Source of the DNA: a virus
Strand: one strand, 5' to 3'
DNA length: 34,341 nucleotides
IMG/VR virus record: IMGVR_UViG_3300025316_000046
Location: 1 to 34,341 of that record
Part shown: one piece after another, positions 24,439 through 30,236 of the stretch
Numbering within the stretch: position 1 is the stretch's first letter
Layout of the letters: the number at the start of each line of letters is the position of its first letter
Made by a program: the position numbers and the translations under genes
Notes under the pieces: generated by a model
What the model saw: the letters and a program-made list of their open reading frames with translations, nothing else
What the model was told of the DNA's origin: nothing
The model's database searches: none

Positions 24439-24605
24439 AATTCCTTGAATGGATTAGACATGTTAATAATAGTAGCGGGGCGCTTCGCCGTTGCAGCTGT
24501 AATGATATCCACGGCATGCAAAATCTTTCTCCGAGAAACTACCATAGCCAACAAACACACTATAGATAATAGAACCCCTACAATAACGCCAAGCGCAAAC
24601 ATCAT
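24435..24605 (-). CDS. Small single-pass membrane protein, 56 aa
   Basis: Starts MMFALGVIVGVLLSIVCLLA: residues 2-23 are one membrane helix with a GxxxG-like start, followed by basic SRRKILH, so the C-terminus should be cytoplasmic. The start overlaps the upstream stop and the stop overlaps the GroES start, so all three are coupled. It could be a holin-like or membrane-attachment protein; charge and length fit but prove nothing. Too short for usual gene callers. Confidence 0.6.
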   Translation of the reverse strand: MMFALGVIVGVLLSIVCLLAMVVSRRKILHAVDIITAATAKRPATIINMSNPFKEL

Positions 24606-24811
24606 AGTATTGATGGATCGCTCGGAACAGGTAGGCTTTTTTTATCCACGGGCTGAATAAAAGCGCTGACGTTAAATCCGTGTTGGCCGCTAGGAACAAA
24701 CTGCGGCGCAGCCATCAACTCAACACCATGTTTCAAACATAACGCTTCATACTCTTTCACAAATGCGGCTATACGATCATCGCTTGCTTTTTTTGACCAG
24801 GAATTGCTCAT
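24602..24811 (-). CDS. Hypothetical protein, 69 aa
   Basis: From the ATG at 24811 (a GTG 8 codons earlier is less likely). Helical N-terminal half MSNSWSKKASDDRIAAFVKE, EYEALCLKHGVELMAAPQFVPSGQHGFNVSAFIQPVDKK follows. This 'helix, then LxxKHGVELxAxPxF' pattern is seen in small phage proteins of unknown function. First gene of the cassette with the membrane protein and GroES-like protein. Confidence 0.6.
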   Translation of the reverse strand: MSNSWSKKASDDRIAAFVKEYEALCLKHGVELMAAPQFVPSGQHGFNVSAFIQPVDKKSLPVPSDPSIL

Positions 24812-24846
24812 AGGGTTGATATTACAATAAATCACTTACAATTGCA

Positions 24847-24961
24847 CTGTGGATAGCCTTGTCGTTATCTATTTATTTATGTATTGCAATACACCATGAA
24901 AGAAATGGAATGTAAATAGCATTAGTATGGCTCTACACAGCCATATATTGGCTATCCACAG
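24847..24961. promoter_or_regulatory. Divergent control region with nested palindromes; candidate origin
   Basis: A perfect 12-bp inverted repeat (CTGTGGATAGCC at 24847, GGCTATCCACAG at 24950) encloses an AT-rich stretch with the perfect palindrome GTATTGCAATAC (24881-24892) and the hairpin at 24926-24945. CTATCCACA differs from the DnaA box TTATCCACA at one position. The gene direction switches here. Origin or lysis-decision switch are both possible. Confidence 0.5.
24926..24945. repeat. Hairpin twin B (TATGGCT-CTACAC-AGCCATA)
   Basis: Perfect 7-bp stem with a 6-nt loop. Near copy at 23912-23931. Confidence 0.6.
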
Positions 24962-24983
24962 CATATCCCTATATTGGTCTATG

Positions 24984-25006
24984 GTATTGTATTGCATTAT
25001 GTATTG
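24984..25006. promoter_or_regulatory. Operator-like GTATTGCA cluster at the early promoter
   Basis: One full GTATTGCA at 24989-24996 flanked by partial GTATTG at 24984 and 25001, the same box as in the regulator promoter. It lies just upstream of the -35 at 25020. Confidence 0.5.
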
Positions 25007-25019
25007 TCTTATGATACGA

Positions 25020-25050
25020 TTGACATAGACAAGGATAGAGCATTGATAAT
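25020..25050 (+). promoter_or_regulatory. Main rightward (early) promoter
   Basis: TTGACA (25020-25025), 19-bp spacer, GATAAT (25045-25050). Perfect -35; long spacer. The first gene starts about 60 nt downstream, after one arm of a 28-bp inverted repeat. Confidence 0.5.
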
Positions 25051-25063
25051 CGAATACAGGAAA

Positions 25064-25091
25064 GGGCCGCCGATATAGTGTGTATACGCTT
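25064..25091. repeat. Left arm of inverted repeat around the 92 aa gene
   Basis: Matches the reverse complement of 25405-25432 at 23 of 28 positions, including a perfect 14-bp core GGCCGCCGATATAG. The arms bracket exactly one gene. Confidence 0.65.
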
Positions 25092-25118
25092 TAATAATCG
25101 CCGCAAGGCATAATAACC

Positions 25119-25397
25119 ATGACAAAAGCTACATATTCAATAGGATCAAACAATGAGACGAAAAAGCTAGAAGCCAAAAAGGCGCTGGCCATTCTCAATA
25201 AGTATTTTGAAGGTCTAACCGCCTTCGAGGTTAACGGAGTTTGGAAGGGCACGCCAGAAAAAACGTTAAGAGTAGAAGTAATAACAGATAAAAGCCGCAA
25301 AAGCTTGCGCCAGATAGCGCATGAGGTTGCGCAGGAATTGAAACAAGAAGCCGTGCTATTAGAGTTCAGCACGCCAGTAATGGAGTTTATAAAATAA
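25119..25397 (+). CDS. Hypothetical early protein, 92 aa
   Basis: Reads TKATYSIGSNNETKKLEAKKALAILNKYFEGLTAFEVNGVWKGTPEKTLRVEVIT, then a helix and a strand: an alternating alpha/beta layout with a Ser-Asn-Asn turn after the first strand. Soluble; no membrane segment or Cys. Similar small proteins opening with 'YSIGSNNxTKKLE' occur in phages and plasmids but I cannot name a function. First rightward gene, so probably expressed earliest. It is bracketed by inverted repeats at 25064-25091 and 25405-25432. Confidence 0.65.
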   Translation: MTKATYSIGSNNETKKLEAKKALAILNKYFEGLTAFEVNGVWKGTPEKTLRVEVITDKSRKSLRQIAHEVAQELKQEAVLLEFSTPVMEFIK

Positions 25398-25404
25398 GCC
25401 GGAC

Positions 25405-25432
25405 AAGCGTATGTGCGCTATATCGGCGGCCT
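25405..25432. repeat. Right arm of inverted repeat around the 92 aa gene
   Basis: See 25064-25091. It starts 7 nt after the stop codon; it could fold with the left arm in the mRNA or work as a separate protein site. Confidence 0.65.
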
Positions 25433-25450
25433 ATAACTAACATCAATTAT

Positions 25451-25666
25451 ATGGAAAATATAAGAAATAGTAAGGAATACAAAGAAATGAGCAGCTATGT
25501 CGCTTGCGAGATCGCCGAAGGGTTCGGCGGTGGAAAAGAGGCTACATTAGCCGAAACGCTCGCCGCATGGCAATACCTGCACGATACCAAGCAAGCCTAC
25601 AGCCTACAAGGTTGGTATGGCCGGACAGCGCAGTCACTCATAGAACAGGGCGCTATATTAGCTTAA
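25451..25666 (+). CDS. Hypothetical early protein, 71 aa
   Basis: Small helical protein: SYVACEIAEGFGGGKEATLAETLAAWQYLHDTKQAYSLQGWYGRTAQSLIEQGAI. The 'AAWQYLHDTxxAYxLQGWYGRTAxxLIEQG' pattern is one I associate with small phage proteins of unknown role. No Shine-Dalgarno; the leader is TAACTAACATCAATTAT. Second gene from the rightward promoter. Confidence 0.65.
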   Translation: MENIRNSKEYKEMSSYVACEIAEGFGGGKEATLAETLAAWQYLHDTKQAYSLQGWYGRTAQSLIEQGAILA

Positions 25667-25676
25667 CAAGGTGGAC

Positions 25677-25720
25677 AAGGATAGGGCGGTTATGCCGTCC
25701 AGCTTGGCCGCCCTATCCTT
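25677..25720 (+). terminator. Strong hairpin after the 71 aa gene
   Basis: A perfect 13-bp stem (AAGGATAGGGCGG and its complement) with an 18-nt loop, 10 nt after the stop codon. There is no clear U-run after it (ACTTAATAAA), so it may be a weak terminator, an mRNA end protector or an operator. Confidence 0.5.
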
Positions 25721-25738
25721 ACTTAATAAACAACTAAC

Positions 25739-26020
25739 ATGAGAATCATCACACAAAAAATAGCTTCTGCTTTCCTTAATAAGTATAGCCGGAAGATCTC
25801 TAACACTTACACAGACGGAAACGCTATCTTCCTACACGATAATAAAATCGCTGAATGGCGGGACGGTGCCCTGTGGATCACCAATGCTGGCTGGTCTACA
25901 GTGACAACTAAGGAGCGATTGAACGGCCTCCCAAACGTCAGAATCACTCAACGTAACTACGAATGGTTTCTAAACAAAATCCCGTGGAATGGAGAATGGA
26001 TACAAGTATCACACGCCTAA
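25739..26020 (+). CDS. Hypothetical early protein, 93 aa
   Basis: Residues 10-93 read AFLNKYSRKISNTYTDGNAIFLHDNKIAEWRDGALWITNAGWSTVTTKERLNGLPNVRITQRNYEWFLNKIPWNGEWI. The core 'GWxTVTTKERLNGLPxVxIxQRxxxWxLNxxPWxG' is a recurrent small phage protein pattern found in many tailed phages, function unknown to me. Aromatic-rich with alternating strands; probably a small beta-fold. Leader TAAACAACTAACATG without Shine-Dalgarno. Confidence 0.7.
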   Translation: MRIITQKIASAFLNKYSRKISNTYTDGNAIFLHDNKIAEWRDGALWITNAGWSTVTTKERLNGLPNVRITQRNYEWFLNKIPWNGEWIQVSHA

Positions 26021-26112
26021 TTAACAAACCTGTATTCGGTTACCAGTGCTTTGCAATCAACCCTAACGGCGTTGCACAACTGGGATCAATAGGAACTTTG
26101 CTAACTAATTAA
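25996..26112 (+). CDS. Possible small protein, 38 aa
   Basis: Starts MDTSITRLINKPVFGYQCFA and ends with LGSIGTLLTN. It begins 25 nt inside the end of the 93 aa gene and stops 5 nt before the transglycosylase ATG; this packing is the main support. GGAATGGAG lies upstream. No motif. Confidence 0.4.
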   Translation: MDTSITRLINKPVFGYQCFAINPNGVAQLGSIGTLLTN

Positions 26113-26117
26113 CTAAT

Positions 26118-26606
26118 ATGACCAAAATTATGACCAAAACATATATAGGTAAGAGTGGGAAGATCGTAACCAAAACACAGGCAATTGTCGAGTGGACGGG
26201 CCGAACCTTATTCAAGTCAATGATAGTCAGCGGGGTGATATCAATATCCGGATGGTTGCTACTGGGAGGCTATTACTATGCTAAGAGCAATATAGCTCCT
26301 GTAACAGTCTACGCCGAGAAGATCACGGAAGTACCTATCACCACATGGCCGCCGATCCTTACTAGGATATGCAGGGCTGAAAGCGGATTGCATCAGTTCA
26401 AAGCCAACGGGGACGTAATTCGAGGCAGGATAGAGCCATCAGACATAGGTTATTGCCAGATCAATGAGACGATATGGAATGATAAAGCCCGCAAATTAGG
26501 CTTCGATATCTTCACAGAGCAGGGCAATAAAGACATGGCTATGTACCTCTTCAACAATTATGGAACAGAGCCGTGGAATAGCAGCCGAAGTATTTGGAGC
26601 AAATAG
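26118..26606 (+). CDS. Membrane-anchored lytic transglycosylase (lysozyme-like)
   Basis: 162 aa. One membrane helix at about 33-54 (KSMIVSGVISISGWLLLGGYYYA) after a basic start, so the enzyme faces outside or waits in the membrane. The catalytic domain (78-162) has ILTRICRAESGLHQF with the catalytic Glu in AESG (about 88), then DIGYCQINETIW, which matches the 'GxxQIN' motif, ARKLGFDIFTEQGNKDMAMYLFNNYGTEPWNSS. This layout (AESG, GYCQIN, GNxxxAxYLxxxxGxxPW) is that of Slt/lysozyme-fold enzymes, with a short form common in Patescibacteria and their phages. It cuts peptidoglycan for lysis, likely as a signal-anchor-release endolysin. No holin lies next to it. Confidence 0.8.
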   Translation: MTKIMTKTYIGKSGKIVTKTQAIVEWTGRTLFKSMIVSGVISISGWLLLGGYYYAKSNIAPVTVYAEKITEVPITTWPPILTRICRAESGLHQFKANGDVIRGRIEPSDIGYCQINETIWNDKARKLGFDIFTEQGNKDMAMYLFNNYGTEPWNSSRSIWSK

Positions 26607-26631
26607 GTAATTTCATTCGAGAATGGGACCA

Positions 26632-26657
26632 CGTATGTATTAGGTCGAATACATACG
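26632..26657 (+). repeat. Perfect 10-bp palindrome hairpin after the lysis gene
   Basis: CGTATGTATT-AGGTCG-AATACATACG. AT-rich stem without a U-run, so a protein site or weak mRNA-end hairpin is more likely than an intrinsic terminator. Confidence 0.55.
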
Positions 26658-26700
26658 GAATCCTGTATCGCATTATAAATGCACACTTATCACCACAACC

Positions 26701-26862
26701 ATGACCAAAGAAAAAATAGCCGTAGCGCTCTATGAGATGAAGCGCCGAGGCTTCGAGCAAATAGAGATACTAGGCGAGCTGTTCAGCACTGATGAGCTTC
26801 TAACGATGTTCTACGGCCGCCGGATTTTACCTAGCGAGGGGCAGGATTTTATTACTAAATAA
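26701..26862 (+). CDS. Small acidic/basic helical protein, 53 aa
   Basis: Starts MTKEKIAVALYEMKRRGFEQ, then IEILGELFSTDELLTMFYGRRILPSEGQDFITK. Mostly helical with a possible helix-turn-helix (IEILGELFSTDELLTMFYG), though short. Stop 27 nt before the amidoligase ATG; a palindrome lies in between. Function unknown. Missed by 60-residue cut-offs. Confidence 0.55.
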   Translation: MTKEKIAVALYEMKRRGFEQIEILGELFSTDELLTMFYGRRILPSEGQDFITK

Positions 26863-26865
26863 CTA

Positions 26866-26882
26866 AGTTTCCCCGGGAAACT
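26866..26882. promoter_or_regulatory. Palindrome AGTTTCCC-C-GGGAAACT before the amidation cassette
   Basis: Perfect 8-bp arms around one base, directly upstream of the first amidoligase gene. A related palindrome (ATTTCTC-G-GAGAAAT) lies directly after the fourth gene of the cassette at 31325. Could be an operator. Confidence 0.5.
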
Positions 26883-26889
26883 AACTACC

Positions 26890-27825
26890 ATGCCATATAT
26901 AAATAGAGATTGGAAGAGATCACCAGACCTTATAGACACCACACAGGGCGTTATTATGAAATCAACTAGAGCTTTTGGAGTAGAGGTGGAATGTCAATAC
27001 AGTGATGATAGACAGATAGAAGCGTTAGACGAGAATATTGATGAAAATATCGGTATTGGAAGTGATGGTTCTATAAATGGCATAGGCGTTGAAATAAGAA
27101 CACCTCCTGCTTCTGGTAAGAATGGAGAGAACATGATCCGGACGCTTTGTGTGAATCTTAACCGCTATGATTTTGCTGTGGATAATTCTTGCGGCCTCCA
27201 TGTTCATATAGACGCTTCTGATATGAAGATGAAAGTTAATGAGCAGGACGGCTACAAGCTAGCACAAAACTATTGGCTGTTCTATATCGTTATGGACGAT
27301 GTGATTCGCTCCTTCCTCCCACCTTCGAGACGTAAGAATCATTACTGTAAGCCATGCGAGAGCGTCTACAACGCTGTTCACAGTGCCACGTCATTACACG
27401 ATTTGATGAACATATACGAAAGCACCGATCCCACATTACTAGACCCAACATCAATAATAAAATACAAAGACCCGACAAGGTACCGTGGTATCAACCTAAT
27501 ATCTTTATGGAAGGAGTGGCACGCCGAAATCCGCTATCACAACGGCACATTACAAGGCGAGAGAATACTACACTGGGCATACTTGCATTGCTTGATTATG
27601 GATAAAATCATGGACGGAACCATAACCCTTGCATGGATAGAGAGTATGCGAGCCACAAAGGGACTATCAGTTAAAAGCAAGGCTCTATATGCCATATTAG
27701 GAATGAATAAGCCTACAGAGATATACCTCAAGGCTCGTCAAATCAAGTTTAGTACCATAATTTCAAAGCTGCTTTCAACCGAGGTGATCGAAAACCTCCA
27801 ACTATTACAAGATAACTCTAACTAA
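26890..27825 (+). CDS. Amidoligase, first copy (COOH-NH2 ligase family, PF12224-like)
   Basis: 311 aa. The amidoligase fold is a glutamine-synthetase relative that uses ATP to join a carboxylate and an amine. Visible motifs: FGVEVEC at 29-35 (metal-binding Glu pair), SDGSING at 58-64, VEIRTPPASG at 67-76, the family hallmark CGLHVHI at 101-107, FLPPSRR at 142-148, RYRGIN at 197-202 and AEIRYHNGT at 212-220 (Glu and Arg of the active site). No zinc region, in contrast to the second copy. The gene is 1 nt from the amidotransferase gene, so the two probably form a complex: glutamine gives ammonia, which is attached to an unknown acid. Substrate unknown. Start at 26890 lacks a Shine-Dalgarno but has the common CTAACTACC leader; M23 is an alternative. 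Confidence 0.8.
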   Translation: MPYINRDWKRSPDLIDTTQGVIMKSTRAFGVEVECQYSDDRQIEALDENIDENIGIGSDGSINGIGVEIRTPPASGKNGENMIRTLCVNLNRYDFAVDNSCGLHVHIDASDMKMKVNEQDGYKLAQNYWLFYIVMDDVIRSFLPPSRRKNHYCKPCESVYNAVHSATSLHDLMNIYESTDPTLLDPTSIIKYKDPTRYRGINLISLWKEWHAEIRYHNGTLQGERILHWAYLHCLIMDKIMDGTITLAWIESMRATKGLSVKSKALYAILGMNKPTEIYLKARQIKFSTIISKLLSTEVIENLQLLQDNSN

Positions 27826-27826
27826 T

Positions 27827-28816
27827 ATGTGCGGAATCATATCAATCAAACGCCTTGACGGACACGCACCGCACAAGATGTTACATAAGAGATACCAGAT
27901 GCAAAAGAGCCGTGGAACAGAGGGGTTCGGCTTTGTAATGCTCAAGGGCAGCAAGATAGTGGCCTATGAACGAGCTGAAACCGAGGCCGACATCATGGAC
28001 AGGCTAGACCAGCTTCAAGGCGATGAAGTTATCTTCCACCACCGCTTTCCTACTTCAACGGAAAACCTCATGGAGGCGGCACACCCCATTAAGGTATCGC
28101 ATGAGAGCCTCAAACATGACTACTACCTCATACATAACGGGATTATCCGAAATCCCGAGGCGTGGAAGGATATACATGAAAAAGAAGGCTTCACCTATAA
28201 CACTCGGATCGCCGTTGAAAAGAGAACATGGCATCGCTCCATATTCATAAGCGATGAGTTCAATGACAGCGAGGCGCTTGCCATCGAGCTTGCGAAAGAT
28301 CTCGATAAACAAGGCAATGGAATCAATGTGTCCGGCTCCATAGCCTTCGTCATGCTTCAAGCCGACAAGGAAGGCAATGCTACACGCCTATTCTGGGGTA
28401 GGAATGACGGCTACCCACTCAAAATCAACGAGTTGAAAAAAGTGTTTCGCACCATAGCTTCAGAAGGGAACGGCATACTTGTGCCCGAGAATAAGCTTTA
28501 TGAGTTCGACTACACCCGAAAGACAGTCTCATGCCGAGATTATGCAGTGGGGGTACATACCCCAATGGGTTTCACTAACTATCAAAGTTATAACAGTTAT
28601 ACCGATTCAACAGACCTAGTGAACGAAACGGATAACATCAAATACTTTCAATTGCTAGAAAAATACGACAACTTGAGAAGGTCTTACGAAGATTTACTAC
28701 TACAGGGCGTGGACGACCAAAAGATTCTAGCTGATCTCGATGATGTAGAAGCTTTGATAGCCGATATGGAAGCCGAGTTCGACGATACCAAATTAGCAAT
28801 CGTAAATACCAAATAA
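27827..28816 (+). CDS. Class II glutamine amidotransferase, first copy
   Basis: 329 aa. N-terminal Cys nucleophile (MCGIIS, Cys exposed after Met removal). The glutaminase motifs are in the usual order: RGTEGFGF at 29-36, HHRFPTST at 71-78 (like 'HTRWATHG' of GlmS), HPI at 86-88, HNG at 103-105 (oxyanion), NDSEA at 146-150 (like 'SDTEV', binding the Gln amine). After about 260 comes an acidic coiled coil (IKYFQLLEKYDNLRRSYEDLLL...ILADLDDVEALIADMEAEFDD) that may bind its partner. There is no synthase domain of its own (no isomerase, AsnB or PRPP part); ammonia must go to another protein, most likely the amidoligase 1 nt upstream. Acts in the cytoplasm. Confidence 0.85.
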   Translation: MCGIISIKRLDGHAPHKMLHKRYQMQKSRGTEGFGFVMLKGSKIVAYERAETEADIMDRLDQLQGDEVIFHHRFPTSTENLMEAAHPIKVSHESLKHDYYLIHNGIIRNPEAWKDIHEKEGFTYNTRIAVEKRTWHRSIFISDEFNDSEALAIELAKDLDKQGNGINVSGSIAFVMLQADKEGNATRLFWGRNDGYPLKINELKKVFRTIASEGNGILVPENKLYEFDYTRKTVSCRDYAVGVHTPMGFTNYQSYNSYTDSTDLVNETDNIKYFQLLEKYDNLRRSYEDLLLQGVDDQKILADLDDVEALIADMEAEFDDTKLAIVNTK

Positions 28817-28817
28817 C

Positions 28818-30236
28818 ATGCCATCACCAATATTCTATGAGGACAGTGATAATTTACCGATCAGCTTAAATCCGGTAGAACCCGTATCACACTTTGAAAG
28901 TGTACAAATCCCTGGGGGGATATCCATCTCCAATATTCACCAATCCTTTGAAAACTATCTGAATGTAAACTCTCCAACCTCCCAACAAAGAGGGCCTATT
29001 AACTTAGATTGCTATAGTTGTGGGGATCCGATGGTTGAACCTTCCGATTTCAGCTTTTGCGTAGGGAGATTGTGGTGTAGCCAATGTTCTGAAAGAACCC
29101 TTAGAGAATGTCCGGAATGTCACGAGATAAGACTAAACACTGATATCCGGGACGTGTATAACAGCGAGGGCTCGATGTGTATTTATTGTGCCCGTGTAGA
29201 AGAACTTGAACGATGCAGAGACTGCGGCATTTTTTCACAGGATGAACAATACTGCCCGAATTGCAGGGAAGGAAGAGAGGAAGGAGGAATTGAACTTCGT
29301 CCCTACAATCCGCTACCTGAGTTCGTGGAAGATGTACAAGGAGGAAAAACCTTGATTTCAGCTCGACCAATAGGGGTTGAAATGGAAGTGCAATATCCAA
29401 CTCGCAAGAAACTCAACGAGGCCATACATGAATTGCCTGAATATGTGGGCGTAGGCACTGATTCATCAATCTCTGGGAACGGGGTTGAAATACGCCTACC
29501 TCCAGCAAGCGGGGTAGTGGCTGAGAATATGACGAAAAACGTATGCGATACGCTCAAAAAGCATGGATTCAAAACCGATTCATCCTGTGGACTACATATC
29601 CACTTTGAAATGAAGGATATAGACGATTTAACAGCTAGTAACCAACTGGTAGCTATCCAAAGCCTTTGGATGTTATATCTGAGCTTCGAGGATGTTATCC
29701 TATCTTTTTTGCCGCCTTCACGACGATCTTCGAGGTATTGTAAGGTCTTTCGATCTGAATACCGTCTAGACGAGATAGACAACTGTAAGAATATGGACCA
29801 AATAGAGCGAACGTGGTATCGAGCAGAGAATATGCACCAAATTGTGTCCGCCAAGTCTGATAGCCACCATGAAAGCCGCTACCGAGGTATAAACTTACAT
29901 CCTTTGTTTTCAGCAAGGCACATGGAGGTCCGCTACCACACTGGAACAATACAGGCCAACAAAATACTACAATGGGCCAACCTACATACGAGAATGATAG
30001 ACATGTCCATAAATGGAGAGTTACTTTGTAACGATATTGAATGGTATAAAACACAATTGAACGACACGGACCTAAATCGAAAAACGAACAGGCTGTTTTC
30101 TCTTCTAAAACTGTCTAATAAAACCCGAGGATACTTCCTAGCGAGACAAGCCGCTTTCTTCGCTGCGCCTAAGTTTACCAAAAATGCTGACTTCGAGTCG
30201 GGAGTCGCTGAGCTTAATGCTGAAAAGGAAATCTAA
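28818..30236 (+). CDS. Amidoligase, second copy, with N-terminal zinc-ribbon region
   Basis: 472 aa. Residues 1-60 are unstructured. Residues 63-150 carry at least six Cys pairs: CYSC (65-68), CSQC (87-90), CPEC (98-101), CIYC (121-124), CRDC (133-136), CPNC (146-149), as tandem zinc ribbons or a RING-like cluster that could hold a nucleic acid or protein substrate. The amidoligase follows: IGVEMEV (185-191), TDSSISGNGVEIRLPPASG (about 214-232), CGLHIHF (257-263), FLPPSRR (297-303), RYRGIN and MEVRYHTGTIQ. Clearly a paralogue of the first copy over about 280 residues. It is 1 nt from the preceding gene and overlaps the next (TAATG). Zinc-ribbon fusion suggests a different target for this pair. 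Confidence 0.8.
   Translation: MPSPIFYEDSDNLPISLNPVEPVSHFESVQIPGGISISNIHQSFENYLNVNSPTSQQRGPINLDCYSCGDPMVEPSDFSFCVGRLWCSQCSERTLRECPECHEIRLNTDIRDVYNSEGSMCIYCARVEELERCRDCGIFSQDEQYCPNCREGREEGGIELRPYNPLPEFVEDVQGGKTLISARPIGVEMEVQYPTRKKLNEAIHELPEYVGVGTDSSISGNGVEIRLPPASGVVAENMTKNVCDTLKKHGFKTDSSCGLHIHFEMKDIDDLTASNQLVAIQSLWMLYLSFEDVILSFLPPSRRSSRYCKVFRSEYRLDEIDNCKNMDQIERTWYRAENMHQIVSAKSDSHHESRYRGINLHPLFSARHMEVRYHTGTIQANKILQWANLHTRMIDMSINGELLCNDIEWYKTQLNDTDLNRKTNRLFSLLKLSNKTRGYFLARQAAFFAAPKFTKNADFESGVAELNAEKEI

Noticed and set aside
24463-24699. 78 aa minus-strand frame
   Set aside because: Overlaps two better frames (24435-24605 and 24602-24811) that are coupled by 4-nt overlaps; composition is poor.
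29303-29854. 183 aa minus-strand frame
   Set aside because: Antisense to the second amidoligase, whose motifs are clear.
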